Positions 1-7,768 of a DNA stretch of 64,000 nt are shown here, in pieces (position 1 is the first letter of the stretch; each line of letters opens with the position of its first letter). The position numbers and the translations under genes were made by a program. Under the pieces are notes generated by a model, which had not been told where the DNA came from, ran no database searches, and worked only from the letters and a program-made list of their open reading frames with translations. The stretch covers positions 1 through 64,000 of the forward strand of contig NZ_WSTA01000008.1 in assembly GCF_009789225.1 (NCBI RefSeq). The letters are read 5' to 3'. Source of the DNA: Agromyces seonyuensis (GTDB lineage: Bacteria > Actinomycetota > Actinomycetes > Actinomycetales > Microbacteriaceae).

Positions 1-104
1 CCCTACCCAGCTGGCTCCACTTCTACAATCAGCACAGGCGCCACTCCGCGATCGGAGCCCCACCCATCAGCAGACTCAACAACCTGCCTGGACATCACAG
101 CTAG
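1..104 (+). pseudogene. IS481-type transposase, C-terminal end only
   Basis: The third frame from base 3 to the TAG at 102-104 gives 33 residues with the IS481-type transposase C-terminus: W-L-H-F-Y-N-Q-H-R-R-H-S-A-I, then R-L-N-N-L-P-G. In this family the stretch follows the DDE catalytic core, which here would lie left of the window. The gene may be intact outside the window, so it is partial rather than proven broken. Its stop codon overlaps the stop of the membrane-protein gene on the other strand, so the two genes converge with no spacer. Confidence 0.8.
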
Positions 105-829
105 GTCGGGCGGACGCCCCCTCGTGCCGGTCGTCGTCGGATCGACGCCGTTCGCGTGAGGCCGTTGGCGCCGAGCATCCCGATGGCAACGGCGACTGCG
201 AGGCCGAGCAGACCGGGCCCCGCGGGGTGCGAGGCGCCCGTCGCCGAGAGCAGCGCGACCTGTGCCAACGTGAGGAGGACGAGCCCGGAGGCGAGGTTCA
301 CACGACGCAGGTCAGCGGCGAACGGCTGCGCATCGCGCCGACCCACGACCATTCCGATTCCGCACGCGATCAACTCGGTGAACGAGATCGCCGCCAGCGC
401 AATGCCGACTCCGAGCGGGGAGGATGCAACACGCTCCGCGTCGAGGGAAGCCGGAATGCCGGTGAGGCCGCAGATCAGGCCGAAGAAGATGAGGGCCAGA
501 CTCACGCAGCGCGATGTGCGTGCAACACGCACCTCGGGCTGGGAACGCCGCCCCCGTCCTGGTCCGGCAACGAGCAACAGGCGAGCTTTCGCGGCGAGCA
601 ATCCCGCGCTGACGGCCACGCTGCCGAACAGGAACCAACTGGGAGCAGCGAGTACGAGGGCAGCCTTCGCACCGATCAGCAGCGCCGTGGGCAGAAGTGA
701 CGCCCGACCGAGCAGGACGAGACGCGTGCCACGGTTGCGGAGTTCGAGGCGGATCTGCTCGACGCGGGTGAGCGGGGTGGGCGACCCGGCGCCGTTCGGC
801 GAGCCGTCCGGCGCCGGATCTCCGATCAC
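101..829 (-). CDS. Hypothetical multi-pass membrane protein
   Basis: 242 residues. I do not recognise a family. About six hydrophobic stretches can be seen (for example LLPTALLIGAKAALVLAA, LIFFGLICGLTGI, VLLTLAQVALLSATG), separated by short Arg-rich loops, so it is an inner-membrane protein. The GTG start at 829 overlaps the TGA of the 30-residue gene upstream (GTGA), which indicates translational coupling. The pair lies downstream of an 18-bp inverted repeat that also occurs twice in front of the MMPL exporter, so it is probably co-regulated with that exporter. It ends by overlapping the IS481 transposase stop. Confidence 0.6.
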   Translation of the reverse strand: MIGDPAPDGSPNGAGSPTPLTRVEQIRLELRNRGTRLVLLGRASLLPTALLIGAKAALVLAAPSWFLFGSVAVSAGLLAAKARLLLVAGPGRGRRSQPEVRVARTSRCVSLALIFFGLICGLTGIPASLDAERVASSPLGVGIALAAISFTELIACGIGMVVGRRDAQPFAADLRRVNLASGLVLLTLAQVALLSATGASHPAGPGLLGLAVAVAIGMLGANGLTRTASIRRRPARGGVRPT

Positions 830-918
830 GCGCGCGACCGCACGCCGATGATCGTCGCGGCCGCGGCGAGCGCGCCGATGACCGCTACCCCGATGGTGAT
901 CTTCTTCGTCTTCGACAT
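826..918 (-). CDS. Small single-pass membrane peptide (30 aa)
   Basis: A 30-residue ORF starting M-S-K-T-K-K, followed by one hydrophobic helix of about 19 residues (ITIGVAVIGALAAAATIIG) and a short basic tail. A good Shine-Dalgarno, AGGAG, precedes the ATG. Its TGA overlaps the GTG of the next membrane protein by 3 nt. The layout (basic N-tail, one helix, coupling to a membrane gene) supports a real small gene, perhaps a membrane-protein partner. No family was recognised. An alternative ATG at 998 in another frame also has an AGGAGG and runs 37 codons across this gene, but its product looks non-biological (Arg-rich tail). Confidence 0.5.
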   Translation of the reverse strand: MSKTKKITIGVAVIGALAAAATIIGVRSRA

Positions 919-1006
919 CGCTGCTCCTGTTCTCCGTTCGTGCAGTTGACTCCTTCAGGTTCGCCGAGCGGATGCTCCGAGGCGTCGTCCACGTGCATCG
1001 AGCCTC

Positions 1007-1024
1007 CTACTGCGCTCGCAGTAG
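1007..1024. promoter_or_regulatory. 18-bp inverted repeat, copy 1 (putative operator)
   Basis: CTACTGCG-CT-CGCAGTAG is a perfect 8-bp inverted repeat with a 2-bp spacer. It lies about 90 bp upstream of the small membrane-peptide start at 918 and matches two further copies at 3413 and 3454. The size and symmetry fit a dimeric TetR-like repressor. No regulator gene sits next to it. Confidence 0.7.
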
Positions 1025-1054
1025 AGCGGGCAAGGCCCCCGCCTGAGTCGCACG

Positions 1055-1095
1055 GCACGATGGGGCCGCCGCGAGAAGCGGCGGCCCCATCGTGC
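1055..1095 (-). terminator. Hairpin terminator after the MMPL gene
   Basis: Perfect 18-bp stem (1055-1072 with 1078-1095) and a 5-nt loop GAGAA, directly after the MMPL stop at 1106. There is no clear T-tract on the minus side, so it would act as an actinobacterial-type I-shaped terminator. Confidence 0.75.
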
Positions 1096-1105
1096 GTCCG
1101 GTCGG

Positions 1106-3322
1106 TCAGCCGACCTTGGAGAGCTCTCCAGATCCGACCTGCCGGGGCGCGTCGTCCTCTGCGACGTCGAGGGCGTGGCCCTCCACGTCGACCGACGGCA
1201 TGGCCCGATCGAGCCAAGCGGGCATCCACCAGGCGGCTCGCCCCAACAGGGAGAGCAGTGCCGGCATCAGCACGAGCCGGACGATGAATGCGTCTGCCGC
1301 GACGCCGACCATGAGACCGAAGGCGATGGATGCACCGACCGAGAACTCGCTCGTCGCGAACCCGCCGAACACCACGACCATGATCGAGGCCGCCGCGATG
1401 ACCACTGGAGCGCTGCGCGCGAAACCTTCGCGGATCGCGGCCTTCGGGTCCATGCCCTTCTTGTGGAGTTCCTGGATTCGGGAGACCAGGAAGACCTGAT
1501 AGTCCATTGCGAGACCGAACAGCACGCCCACGAGGATGATCGGCAGCAGACTCAGCATCGGATCGCCCTGCGGCGCAGGAATCAACGCGTCCAGCCACCC
1601 CCACTGGAAGACCGCGACCGACGCGCCGAACGCGGCCCCCACCGAGAGGAGATATCCGGCCGTCGCAATGAGTGGGATGAGGATCGAGCGGAACAGCAGG
1701 ACCATCAGCAGGACCGAGATGACTGCGATGATGATCAGGTACTCGATGAGCGCCGCGTTGAGCTGCGCGTCCTGATCGATCCCGATCGCGGTTTCACCGG
1801 TGACTTCCAAGTGCACGCCATCGTAGGAGTCGGCGTCGTCGCGGATGGCGTGGACGAGATCCTTGGTCTGCTGGTCGATCGGACCGGCTTCCGGGATGAC
1901 GATGATCCGAGCCATCTCACCGGTGGAGCTGAGCTCCGCCGGCACAACCTGCTGCACTCCGGTCATCTCGGACAAGCCGTTCACCACCGCGGCAGCACGA
2001 GCGGCGACTTCGTCGCCCTCCGCGAGGACGATCAGCGGGCTCTGCACGCCGCCGAATGCATCGAGGATCTCCGTGTACGCGGCCCGCTCGGTCGAGTCCG
2101 GGTCGGCGCCGCCCGGCACCGAGAGCGCGGTCTTCATCTGGAACATCGGGAGTGCGATCACGACCAGCACCGCGATTCCGGCGACTGCCGAGATGATCGG
2201 TCGCTTCACCGTGAGGCTGCTCCACCCGCGGATGAGTCCCCGCCGCTGCCGGCCGCCTTCTTCCAGGAACTCGCCGCGATCGAGCGCGACACGCTGCCGC
2301 GTCGAAAGCATCCGACGGCCGAGGAGCCCGAGAACGGCCGGCAGCAATGTCAAGGCGATGAGGACGTCGACGAGTACGGCGAAAGCCGCTGCAATGCCCA
2401 TCTCCGTGATGACGGGGATGTTGACCACCACCAGGCCCACGAGGGCGACGATGACGGTGAGTCCGGCGAAGAGTACGGCAGTACCGGCGGTGCCGGCGGC
2501 GCGCGTCACCGCGTCGGGGACGCTCGAGCCCTTCCGGAGTTCCAGTCTGAAACGCGAGATGACGAAGAGCGCATAGTCGATTCCGACGGCGAGTCCGATC
2601 ATCGCGGCGAGGATGATCGTGTTGTCGCCAATCGGCGTGAGCGCGCCGTACGCAAGCACGCCGACGAGCCCCACGCCGACGCCGAACACCGCGAGCAACA
2701 GGTTGACGCCGGCGGCGAGCAGCGAACCGAATGTGAGACCGAGCACGACGAGCGCCATGATCACACCGACCGCTTCGCCGATGCCCGGTGCGGGAGCACC
2801 GAGCGGCACGAGGTTCCCGCCGAGCTCGATTCCGAGGTCGGCAGGCGCCGACTTCAGGAGTTCGAGCGCTGCGGAGTAGTACTTCTCCTGCTGTTCCTCG
2901 CTCAGTTCGCCGTAGTGGATCGTGGAGACCGCGACGTCGAGTTTCGGGGAGAGGTACGGCTGCTGCGCGTTGTAGGGGTCGGAGACCGATTCCACGCCCG
3001 GGAGGTTCGCCGCATCGGCCAGCACTGCGGAGATCGCGGAGACCGTCCCCGAAGCGGTCACGTCGCCGCTGTCCGGAACGAAGACGAGCTGCAGATCCGC
3101 GCCGGCGGCGGCGGCGGAATTCGGGAACGCATCATCCATCCTCTCGAGCGCCTGGGATGCATTCGTATCGGGCATCGAGTCGGTGACGGCGCCGGGCGAG
3201 CCATTCGCGGTGCCGACCGCGAGTACGCCCACAAGGGCGGCGAAGATCAGCGCCCAGACGCCGACCACCGGCCAGCGGAAGCGGGCGGCGAAGCGCCCGA
3301 TCTTTGACAAGAAAACGGACAT
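1106..3322 (-). CDS. MMPL/RND family transporter
   Basis: 738 residues, the usual length for a compact MMPL exporter. It has the two-fold repeated layout: one N-terminal TM helix, a periplasmic domain, a TM bundle, and then the same again from about residue 370. The proton-relay Asp-Tyr pairs known from MmpL proteins are visible in both halves, at D249-Y250 (GIDYALF) and D607-Y608 (AMDYQVF). Proteins of this family export lipids, siderophores or drugs using the proton gradient. The substrate is unknown here. An ATG at 3322 follows a GAGG. Two copies of the 18-bp inverted repeat lie upstream, between this gene and a divergent pair of small genes, so it is probably repressed by a TetR-like regulator encoded elsewhere. 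Confidence 0.9.
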   Translation of the reverse strand: MSVFLSKIGRFAARFRWPVVGVWALIFAALVGVLAVGTANGSPGAVTDSMPDTNASQALERMDDAFPNSAAAAGADLQLVFVPDSGDVTASGTVSAISAVLADAANLPGVESVSDPYNAQQPYLSPKLDVAVSTIHYGELSEEQQEKYYSAALELLKSAPADLGIELGGNLVPLGAPAPGIGEAVGVIMALVVLGLTFGSLLAAGVNLLLAVFGVGVGLVGVLAYGALTPIGDNTIILAAMIGLAVGIDYALFVISRFRLELRKGSSVPDAVTRAAGTAGTAVLFAGLTVIVALVGLVVVNIPVITEMGIAAAFAVLVDVLIALTLLPAVLGLLGRRMLSTRQRVALDRGEFLEEGGRQRRGLIRGWSSLTVKRPIISAVAGIAVLVVIALPMFQMKTALSVPGGADPDSTERAAYTEILDAFGGVQSPLIVLAEGDEVAARAAAVVNGLSEMTGVQQVVPAELSSTGEMARIIVIPEAGPIDQQTKDLVHAIRDDADSYDGVHLEVTGETAIGIDQDAQLNAALIEYLIIIAVISVLLMVLLFRSILIPLIATAGYLLSVGAAFGASVAVFQWGWLDALIPAPQGDPMLSLLPIILVGVLFGLAMDYQVFLVSRIQELHKKGMDPKAAIREGFARSAPVVIAAASIMVVVFGGFATSEFSVGASIAFGLMVGVAADAFIVRLVLMPALLSLLGRAAWWMPAWLDRAMPSVDVEGHALDVAEDDAPRQVGSGELSKVG

Positions 3323-3412
3323 GGGGCTCCTCGGGTGACGCAGTTGATTCGGATCGACCCCAACGTTCCCCGAATGGGCCGCAACCTGAATCGTCCGGTC
3401 GGAGCGACGGCT

Positions 3413-3430
3413 CTACTGCGTTCGCAGTAG
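3413..3430. promoter_or_regulatory. 18-bp inverted repeat, copy 2 (putative operator)
   Basis: CTACTGCG-TT-CGCAGTAG, perfect 8-bp arms, about 90 bp upstream of the MMPL start. Same arms as the site at 1007. Confidence 0.75.
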
Positions 3431-3453
3431 TGCGTCGCAGATGCCGGCGAGGT

Positions 3454-3471
3454 CTACTCCGAACGCAGTAG
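3454..3471. promoter_or_regulatory. 18-bp inverted repeat, copy 3 (putative operator)
   Basis: CTACTCCG-AA-CGCAGTAG, one mismatch in the left arm. It lies 41 bp from copy 2 (start to start), near four helical turns, and about 75 bp upstream of the small gene at 3546. The pair can therefore control both divergent directions. Confidence 0.7.
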
Positions 3472-3545
3472 AACCGTCGCTCCCCCTGCACGACGACCGA
3501 ACGAGGACGGCTCGCCAAGCTGGCATGGACATCGAGGAGGAACCC

Positions 3546-3716
3546 ATGAATCCATCAGTGAAGAGCCCCCAGGCCACGGACGAGCACAGCCCGATGGTGA
3601 AGCCGCGGCCCACCAGAGCCGCACCCGTCCGGCATCGAGTGCTGCTGCTGACGTCCGTTCTGCCCTGGGCGGCGCTCGCGACCGATCGGTGGGCGACCGA
3701 GCGAGCCGAGCGATGA
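3546..3716 (+). CDS. Small protein with one hydrophobic stretch (56 aa)
   Basis: 56 residues with a strong Shine-Dalgarno, GAGGAGG, 5 nt before the ATG. The first half is polar and Pro-rich. A weak hydrophobic stretch (VLLLTSVLPWAALAT) near the C-terminus could be a membrane anchor. The TGA overlaps the ATG of the next gene as ATGA. No family was recognised. It is divergent from the MMPL exporter and shares its operator pair, so it is likely part of the same response. Confidence 0.5.
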   Translation: MNPSVKSPQATDEHSPMVKPRPTRAAPVRHRVLLLTSVLPWAALATDRWATERAER

Positions 3717-3946
3717 CCCGCGTGCTGCTGTACCCGCTCGCTGCCGCCTACGTTGCAATCGAGATGACGCTGTTCGTACTCGTCGCTGGGGTCATGCTCA
3801 CGGTCATGCTCGCCTACTGGGTCATCCGGTCCGGTGCACGCCTGATCCGACGGTTCGCCGCGGCGACAACCGCCAGCGACGAGTACCGGGGCTGCACGCT
3901 GCCGCTCACCACTGATCCGCTCGTCCCGCGAGTCAAGGTCGGCTGA
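3713..3946 (+). CDS. Small membrane protein (77 aa)
   Basis: 77 residues starting M-T-R-V-L-L-Y-P-L, with one long or two short hydrophobic helices over residues 4-40 (YVAIEMTLFVLVAG and VMLTVMLAYWVI), then a basic and polar tail. A longer in-frame start at 3689 exists, but the ATG at 3713 gives the ATGA overlap with the gene before it and starts right at the helix, so I prefer it. No family was recognised. It may be an accessory subunit to the divergent MMPL exporter. Confidence 0.5.
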   Translation: MTRVLLYPLAAAYVAIEMTLFVLVAGVMLTVMLAYWVIRSGARLIRRFAAATTASDEYRGCTLPLTTDPLVPRVKVG

Positions 3947-4103
3947 GATCTGACCCCGTTTCATCGGACGAGAAGTCGACCCCTCCGGGTTGTTGTTGGT
4001 CACTTGCCGCCGGTCGGCAGGTTGTGAGGAGCTCGCGCCGGCTCCGGGTCACGCCAGCACCATGCTCAGGATCGTCTTCGAGAAACTCGATCCGCCCGGT
4101 GTC

Positions 4104-4589
4104 TCACTTCGGATTCCATATTCCTGTCGGATCGATCGCCCGGTTGATTCGGCGGCTGATCTCGGCGAGTTGTCGGATCTGCGGTTCCGAGAGCGGCCCG
4201 AACACGAGTTGCTCGACGAGAGCGTGATGGGCCGGCGTGGATTCGGCAACTGTCGTTCGGCCGGATTCAGTCAGCACGGCAAGCGTGAATCGGCCGTCCG
4301 CGGGGTCGATCTCCCGGCGGACGAGTCCCTTGGACTCGAGTCTCGAGATCGCCCGCGAGAGACGCGAGAGCGTACTGCTCGCATACCCGGCGAGCGTGCT
4401 GATGCGCAGTGCGCGCTCCGGTGCACCGTCGAGCGCGTAGAGCAGCCCGTGCTCGAAGTGCGTCAGCCCGCTGTCGCGCGTGAGCTGCGCATCCAGTGCG
4501 GCGGGGAGCCGCTCGAGCAACGTCGCGAGCGCAGCCCAGGCTTCAAGACGGACTCCGCTCAGCGCCGGCGGTTCGGTTGGAGTCGACAT
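4104..4589 (-). CDS. MarR family transcriptional regulator
   Basis: 161 residues, typical MarR length. The winged-helix core is visible: LTHFEHGLLYALD, LRISTLAGYASSTLSRLSRAISRLESKGLVRRE (recognition helix), then the wing R-E-I-D-P-A-D-G-R-F-T-L-A-V-L-T. The family binds palindromes as a dimer and usually represses its own gene and a neighbour until a small aromatic or other ligand binds. It is divergent from the SDR at 4749. The 160-bp gap holds a 20-bp palindrome that is the probable operator for both genes. Confidence 0.9.
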   Translation of the reverse strand: MSTPTEPPALSGVRLEAWAALATLLERLPAALDAQLTRDSGLTHFEHGLLYALDGAPERALRISTLAGYASSTLSRLSRAISRLESKGLVRREIDPADGRFTLAVLTESGRTTVAESTPAHHALVEQLVFGPLSEPQIRQLAEISRRINRAIDPTGIWNPK

Positions 4590-4637
4590 GCATCGAGGCT
4601 ATGTCACCGCATGAGGACGGCACGCACGGCGCGCCCA

Positions 4638-4657
4638 TGACTTGCTTGAGCAAGTCA
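4638..4657. promoter_or_regulatory. 20-bp palindrome, probable MarR operator
   Basis: TGACTTGCT-TG-AGCAAGTCA, perfect 9-bp arms with a 2-bp spacer. It sits between the MarR start (4589) and the SDR start (4749). A second, imperfect copy of the ACTTGCC/AAAGT type lies at about 4671-4688, one to two turns away. Confidence 0.75.
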
Positions 4658-4748
4658 ATCGGAGTACATTCACTTGCCTGGGAAAGTCATCCGACGAGCC
4701 TGAGCAACGAAGAGCGGCGCCGAGGGCGCCGACGCAAGGAGATGGGTA

Positions 4749-5540
4749 GTGGACCTGCAACTACAGGGCAAGAGGGCGTTCGTGAGCGGTTCGACGCAGG
4801 GGATCGGGTTCGCCGTGGCCGAGCGACTCGCCGCCGAAGGTGCCCGAGTCATCGTGAACGGCCGGTCGGCCGAGCGAGTGGATGCAGCAGTCCAGCGGCT
4901 GCGGGCCGCACACCCCGGGGCCGAGCACTCGGGACTCGTCGCGGACTTCACCGCCGCCGACGAAGTCGACGCCCTGCTCGGCGAACTCGGTGAGGTCGAC
5001 ATCCTCGTCAACAACGTCGGGCTGTTTGGGCTGGCGACGTTCGACTCGATCACCGACGACGATTGGGCGCGATACCTCGAGGTCAACCTGTTGAGCGGTG
5101 TCCGCCTCTCCCGGCACGTCGTGGCAGGGATGCTGCAGCGTGGTTGGGGCCGGATCCTCTTCATCAGCAGCGAGTCCGGCGTGAACGTGCCTGCGGACAT
5201 GATCCATTACGGCGTGACGAAGGCCGCCATGATCGCCCTCGGCAATGGGCTCGCCAAGCTCACGCGGGGCACGGCCGTCACGGTCAACACCGTCCTCGGC
5301 GGGCCGACGTACTCGGACGGCGTCGCTGCGACGGTCGAGTCCATCGCCGGCTCACAAGCCGCACCGGTGGATGCAGTGAAGGGCGCGATCATCGGGGCGA
5401 ACGCGACGACCCTGCTCGAACGCTTCATCGAGCCGTCCGAGATCGCGAACCTCGTCGCCTATCTCGCGAGCCCGCTCGCCTCGGCGACCAACGGGGCGGC
5501 GCTACGCGTCGACGGCGGGGTGCTGACCTCGATGCTCTAA
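4749..5540 (+). CDS. SDR family oxidoreductase
   Basis: 263 residues. Classical short-chain dehydrogenase/reductase: nucleotide-binding G-S-T-Q-G-I-G near residue 15, N-N-V-G (NNAG variant) near 85, catalytic Ser in FISSESG, and Y-G-V-T-K (YxxxK). It ends with the usual ALRVDGG motif. The reaction is NAD(P)H-dependent carbonyl/alcohol interconversion with an unknown substrate. The GTG at 4749 is chosen because AAGGAG lies 7 nt upstream. It is divergent from the MarR gene and presumably controlled by it. Confidence 0.9.
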   Translation: MDLQLQGKRAFVSGSTQGIGFAVAERLAAEGARVIVNGRSAERVDAAVQRLRAAHPGAEHSGLVADFTAADEVDALLGELGEVDILVNNVGLFGLATFDSITDDDWARYLEVNLLSGVRLSRHVVAGMLQRGWGRILFISSESGVNVPADMIHYGVTKAAMIALGNGLAKLTRGTAVTVNTVLGGPTYSDGVAATVESIAGSQAAPVDAVKGAIIGANATTLLERFIEPSEIANLVAYLASPLASATNGAALRVDGGVLTSML

Positions 5541-5590
5541 CCGTGCCGAACCTCGGACCGGCGGGTGCAAGACGCGCCCGCCGGCCGACT

Positions 5591-6166
5591 TCACGGCTGC
5601 GACACCTCGAGGTCGACGATCGCGGCCACGGAGCGAACCACAGCGGCCCGATGCGAGACGATGCGCTCAGGGCTCGACGGATCGGACCCGTCGGCGGCGA
5701 GCAACCCCTGCGGCGAGAGCACCCACGCTTGCGCGATCGAATACACGATCACCAGCAGATCGACGGCCCGACGGGCACTGCCGACCCGCGTGGCGACCGC
5801 GAGCGTCTTCTCGAGATACGCACCCATCGGCTCGGACGCGACGGCCGGTCGTTCGAGCTGCGCCCACAGGCTCACGCGCAGCGCAGTCGGGTCCTCGAGA
5901 TGGAAGTCGAACAACCGCCCGGCCCACTCCGCGAGCGAATCCGGCGTCGGCGGCACCGCCGCCGCCATCGTTTCGACCGCCGAGCGCACCGCCGCATCGA
6001 ACAGCCCGGACTTGTTCCCGAAGTACGCATAGATCATCCGGACGTTCGAGCCCGCCTCAGCGGCGATCCGCTCGACCCGCGCACCTGCCAGCCCGACGGC
6101 GGCGAACTCCGCCAACGCCGCCTCCAGAATCCGAGCACGCGTCGCCTCCGCATCCCGAACCACCAT
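5591..6166 (-). CDS. TetR family transcriptional regulator
   Basis: 191 residues from the ATG at 6166. The N-terminus R-D-A-E-A-T-R-A-R-I-L-E-A-A-L-A-E-F-A followed by G-A-R-V-E-R-I-A and V-R-M-I-Y-A-Y-F-G-N-K is a canonical TetR helix-turn-helix. The rest is a helical ligand/dimer domain. Another ATG 15 nt upstream (6181) has no ribosome site, while 6166 has GGAAG and the expected number of residues before the HTH. It is divergent from the reductase/SDR operon at 6222 and overlaps SDR 4749 in no way (50-bp convergent gap). Confidence 0.88.
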   Translation of the reverse strand: MVVRDAEATRARILEAALAEFAAVGLAGARVERIAAEAGSNVRMIYAYFGNKSGLFDAAVRSAVETMAAAVPPTPDSLAEWAGRLFDFHLEDPTALRVSLWAQLERPAVASEPMGAYLEKTLAVATRVGSARRAVDLLVIVYSIAQAWVLSPQGLLAADGSDPSSPERIVSHRAAVVRSVAAIVDLEVSQP

Positions 6167-6217
6167 CACGCTTCCCTCCATCGCTTGACGCCGCGTCCGG
6201 CACGGCCTAGCGTATTG

Positions 6218-6233
6218 GTAAATGAATACTTAC
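6218..6233. promoter_or_regulatory. Imperfect inverted repeat overlapping the 6222 start (possible TetR site)
   Basis: GTAAAT-GAAT-ACTTAC, 6-bp arms with one mismatch, covers the start codon of the divergent operon and lies about 50 bp from the TetR start. A second symmetry, GTATT-N8-AATAC, overlaps it. It is an AT-rich island in otherwise GC-rich DNA. Confidence 0.4.
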
Positions 6234-6674
6234 TTACATCGCGATCCCGAAGCCGCCCGGATCACCCGCGCACTCGCCATGACCCCCGCCTCCTCAGCCC
6301 GCGAGCGGACCATCGACATCACGACGATCGGAGCCCGCACTGGGAGCGCCCGGCGCATCGAGGTCTGGTTCTATCGCGTGGACGGCGAGATCTACCTCAC
6401 CACTTCCCCGGCACGACGCAGCTGGTACGCGAACCTCCTCCGCAACCCGGACTTCACGTTCCACCTCAAGCACGGCATCCGAGCAGACCTCCACGCGCAC
6501 GCCGAACCGATCCGCGACGCCAACACGCGCGCGCACGTGTTGGGCTCGATCATCGATGACCTCAATCAGCCCCGGAACCCGGCCGGCATCCCCCAGCCCG
6601 TCGAACCGCTCGCCGCCTGGCTCACGGGAAGCCCGCTCATGCACATCACCTTCCCGGCCGGAGCAAACTCATGA
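6222..6674 (+). CDS. DDN-like nitroreductase/quinone reductase family protein
   Basis: 150 residues. It matches the pattern of the deazaflavin-dependent nitroreductase (DDN, formerly DUF385) family: a split-barrel core with I-D-I-T-T-I-G-A-R-T-G-S-A-R-R-I-E-V-W-F, then G-E-I-Y-L-T-T-S-P-A and W-Y-A-N-L-L-R-N-P-D-F-T-F-H-L-K. Family members use F420H2 to reduce quinones, enones or nitro groups, or bind other flavins or heme. F420 use here is inferred from the family. The start lies within a possible TetR operator. Its TGA overlaps the next ATG (ATGA), forming a two-gene operon with an SDR. Confidence 0.8.
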   Translation: MNTYLHRDPEAARITRALAMTPASSARERTIDITTIGARTGSARRIEVWFYRVDGEIYLTTSPARRSWYANLLRNPDFTFHLKHGIRADLHAHAEPIRDANTRAHVLGSIIDDLNQPRNPAGIPQPVEPLAAWLTGSPLMHITFPAGANS

Positions 6675-7429
6675 CCGCACGCTCGATCGCCATCGTCACC
6701 GGCGCCAACCGCGGACTCGGGCAGAGCATCGCACTCGCTCTTGGCCGCTCAGGGCACCAAGTCGTGGCAGCCCACCGCCCCGGCAGCGACATCACCGAAA
6801 CGACTGATCTCCTGACGGCCGAGCACATCCCCCACCTCACGTGGGCCGTCGACGTCGCCGACGTCGACTCACTCAGCGAGTCCACCCTCCGGCTCCGGGC
6901 GGCGCTGCTCCTGAGTTGGGACTCCGACCACGTCGACGTGCTCGTCAACAACGCCGGAGTCGGCAGCTTCGGAATGTTCGACGAGGTCACTTCCGATGAG
7001 TTCGACGCACTCGTCGCCACAAACCTGCGCGGCACGTACTTCACCTCGCAGGCACTCCTCCCTCTGCTCGACGGTCGGGGGCACATCATCAACGTCACGA
7101 CCTCGCTGACTCGCCACGTCAGCCCCGCAACCTCGATCTACGCCGCATCCAAGGCCGCGATCGAGACGTTCTCGCGCAGCCTCGCCGGCGAACTCGGCCC
7201 CAGAGGCATCCGCGTGAACACCATCGCCCCCGGCCCCACCGCAACGGACTTCAACGGCGGTGCGATGCGAGACGACGCCGACCTCCGCGCGGAACTCTCG
7301 ACCCGAACCGCCCTCGGACGCGTCGGCCATGCCGACGAGATCGGCGACGCCGTCGCCGCACTCGCCTCCTCGAGGATGCGCTGGGTCACCGGAGAGCGCA
7401 TCGAAGTCTCCGGCGGCGCGTACCTGTAA
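6671..7429 (+). CDS. SDR family oxidoreductase
   Basis: 252 residues. Classical SDR: V-T-G-A-N-R-G-L-G (TGxxxGxG) near residue 10, N-N-A-G-V near 95, Ser in INVTTSLT, Y-A-A-S-K (YxxxK), then the conserved IRVNTIAPGPTATDF and a V-S-G-G C-terminal signature. It is coupled by ATGA overlap to the DDN-like gene before it and shares its regulation by the divergent TetR. The pair may act in sequence on an enone or quinone and the resulting ketone. The substrate is unknown. Confidence 0.9.
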   Translation: MTARSIAIVTGANRGLGQSIALALGRSGHQVVAAHRPGSDITETTDLLTAEHIPHLTWAVDVADVDSLSESTLRLRAALLLSWDSDHVDVLVNNAGVGSFGMFDEVTSDEFDALVATNLRGTYFTSQALLPLLDGRGHIINVTTSLTRHVSPATSIYAASKAAIETFSRSLAGELGPRGIRVNTIAPGPTATDFNGGAMRDDADLRAELSTRTALGRVGHADEIGDAVAALASSRMRWVTGERIEVSGGAYL

Positions 7430-7466
7430 CCGCCGCTCCCCGAGCATTCGAGCGAATCAACTCGCG

Positions 7467-7604
7467 TCACCCAAGCCGCCAGGAATAGGCCGTAGTCGAT
7501 CGAGAGCGGTCGAGACCGTGCAGCGTCTTGACTGCCTCGCCGATCACCGCGACGTCGCGAAGCACCGCGTCGTAGGCCATCCGGGCGACCTTGCTGCGAC
7601 TCAT
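7467..7604 (-). pseudogene. HepT-like (DUF86) fragment
   Basis: 45 codons: M-S-R-S-K-V-A-R-M-A-Y-D-A-V-L-R-D-V-A-V-I-G-E-A-V-K-T-L and a short unrelated tail. The Y-D-A-V-L-R-x-x-x-V-I-G-E-A-V-K block is a hallmark of HepT-type RNase toxins (partner of MNT nucleotidyltransferases). The N-terminal helix and the catalytic RX4-6H motif downstream are missing, and no MNT gene adjoins it. It reads as a remnant of a toxin-antitoxin locus. A short host protein with chance similarity cannot be excluded. Confidence 0.45.
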
Positions 7605-7768
7605 ATTTGCGGTAGCGGCTGCGACGCATCTTGGCGACAGCGCCGGCACCACCTCAGCGCTGGCGTCACCTACGCGTGCAGCAAGCCCGTCCCTCTTGTG
7701 AGCTCCTTCGATCTCGGTGGAGACCGGGCCGGTGCGGCGAACTTGCCGCACTGGTCCGGTGATCCGGT

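Noticed and set aside
885-998. 37-codon frame from an ATG at 998 with AGGAGG, overlapping the 30-aa membrane peptide
   Set aside because: The product ends in an Arg run and has no protein-like pattern; the overlapping frame gives a clean membrane helix and a coupled start.
1175-3307. 710-codon open frame on the plus strand across the MMPL gene
   Set aside because: Antisense frame of a high-GC gene; composition is Asp/Glu/Arg/His-rich and without domains.
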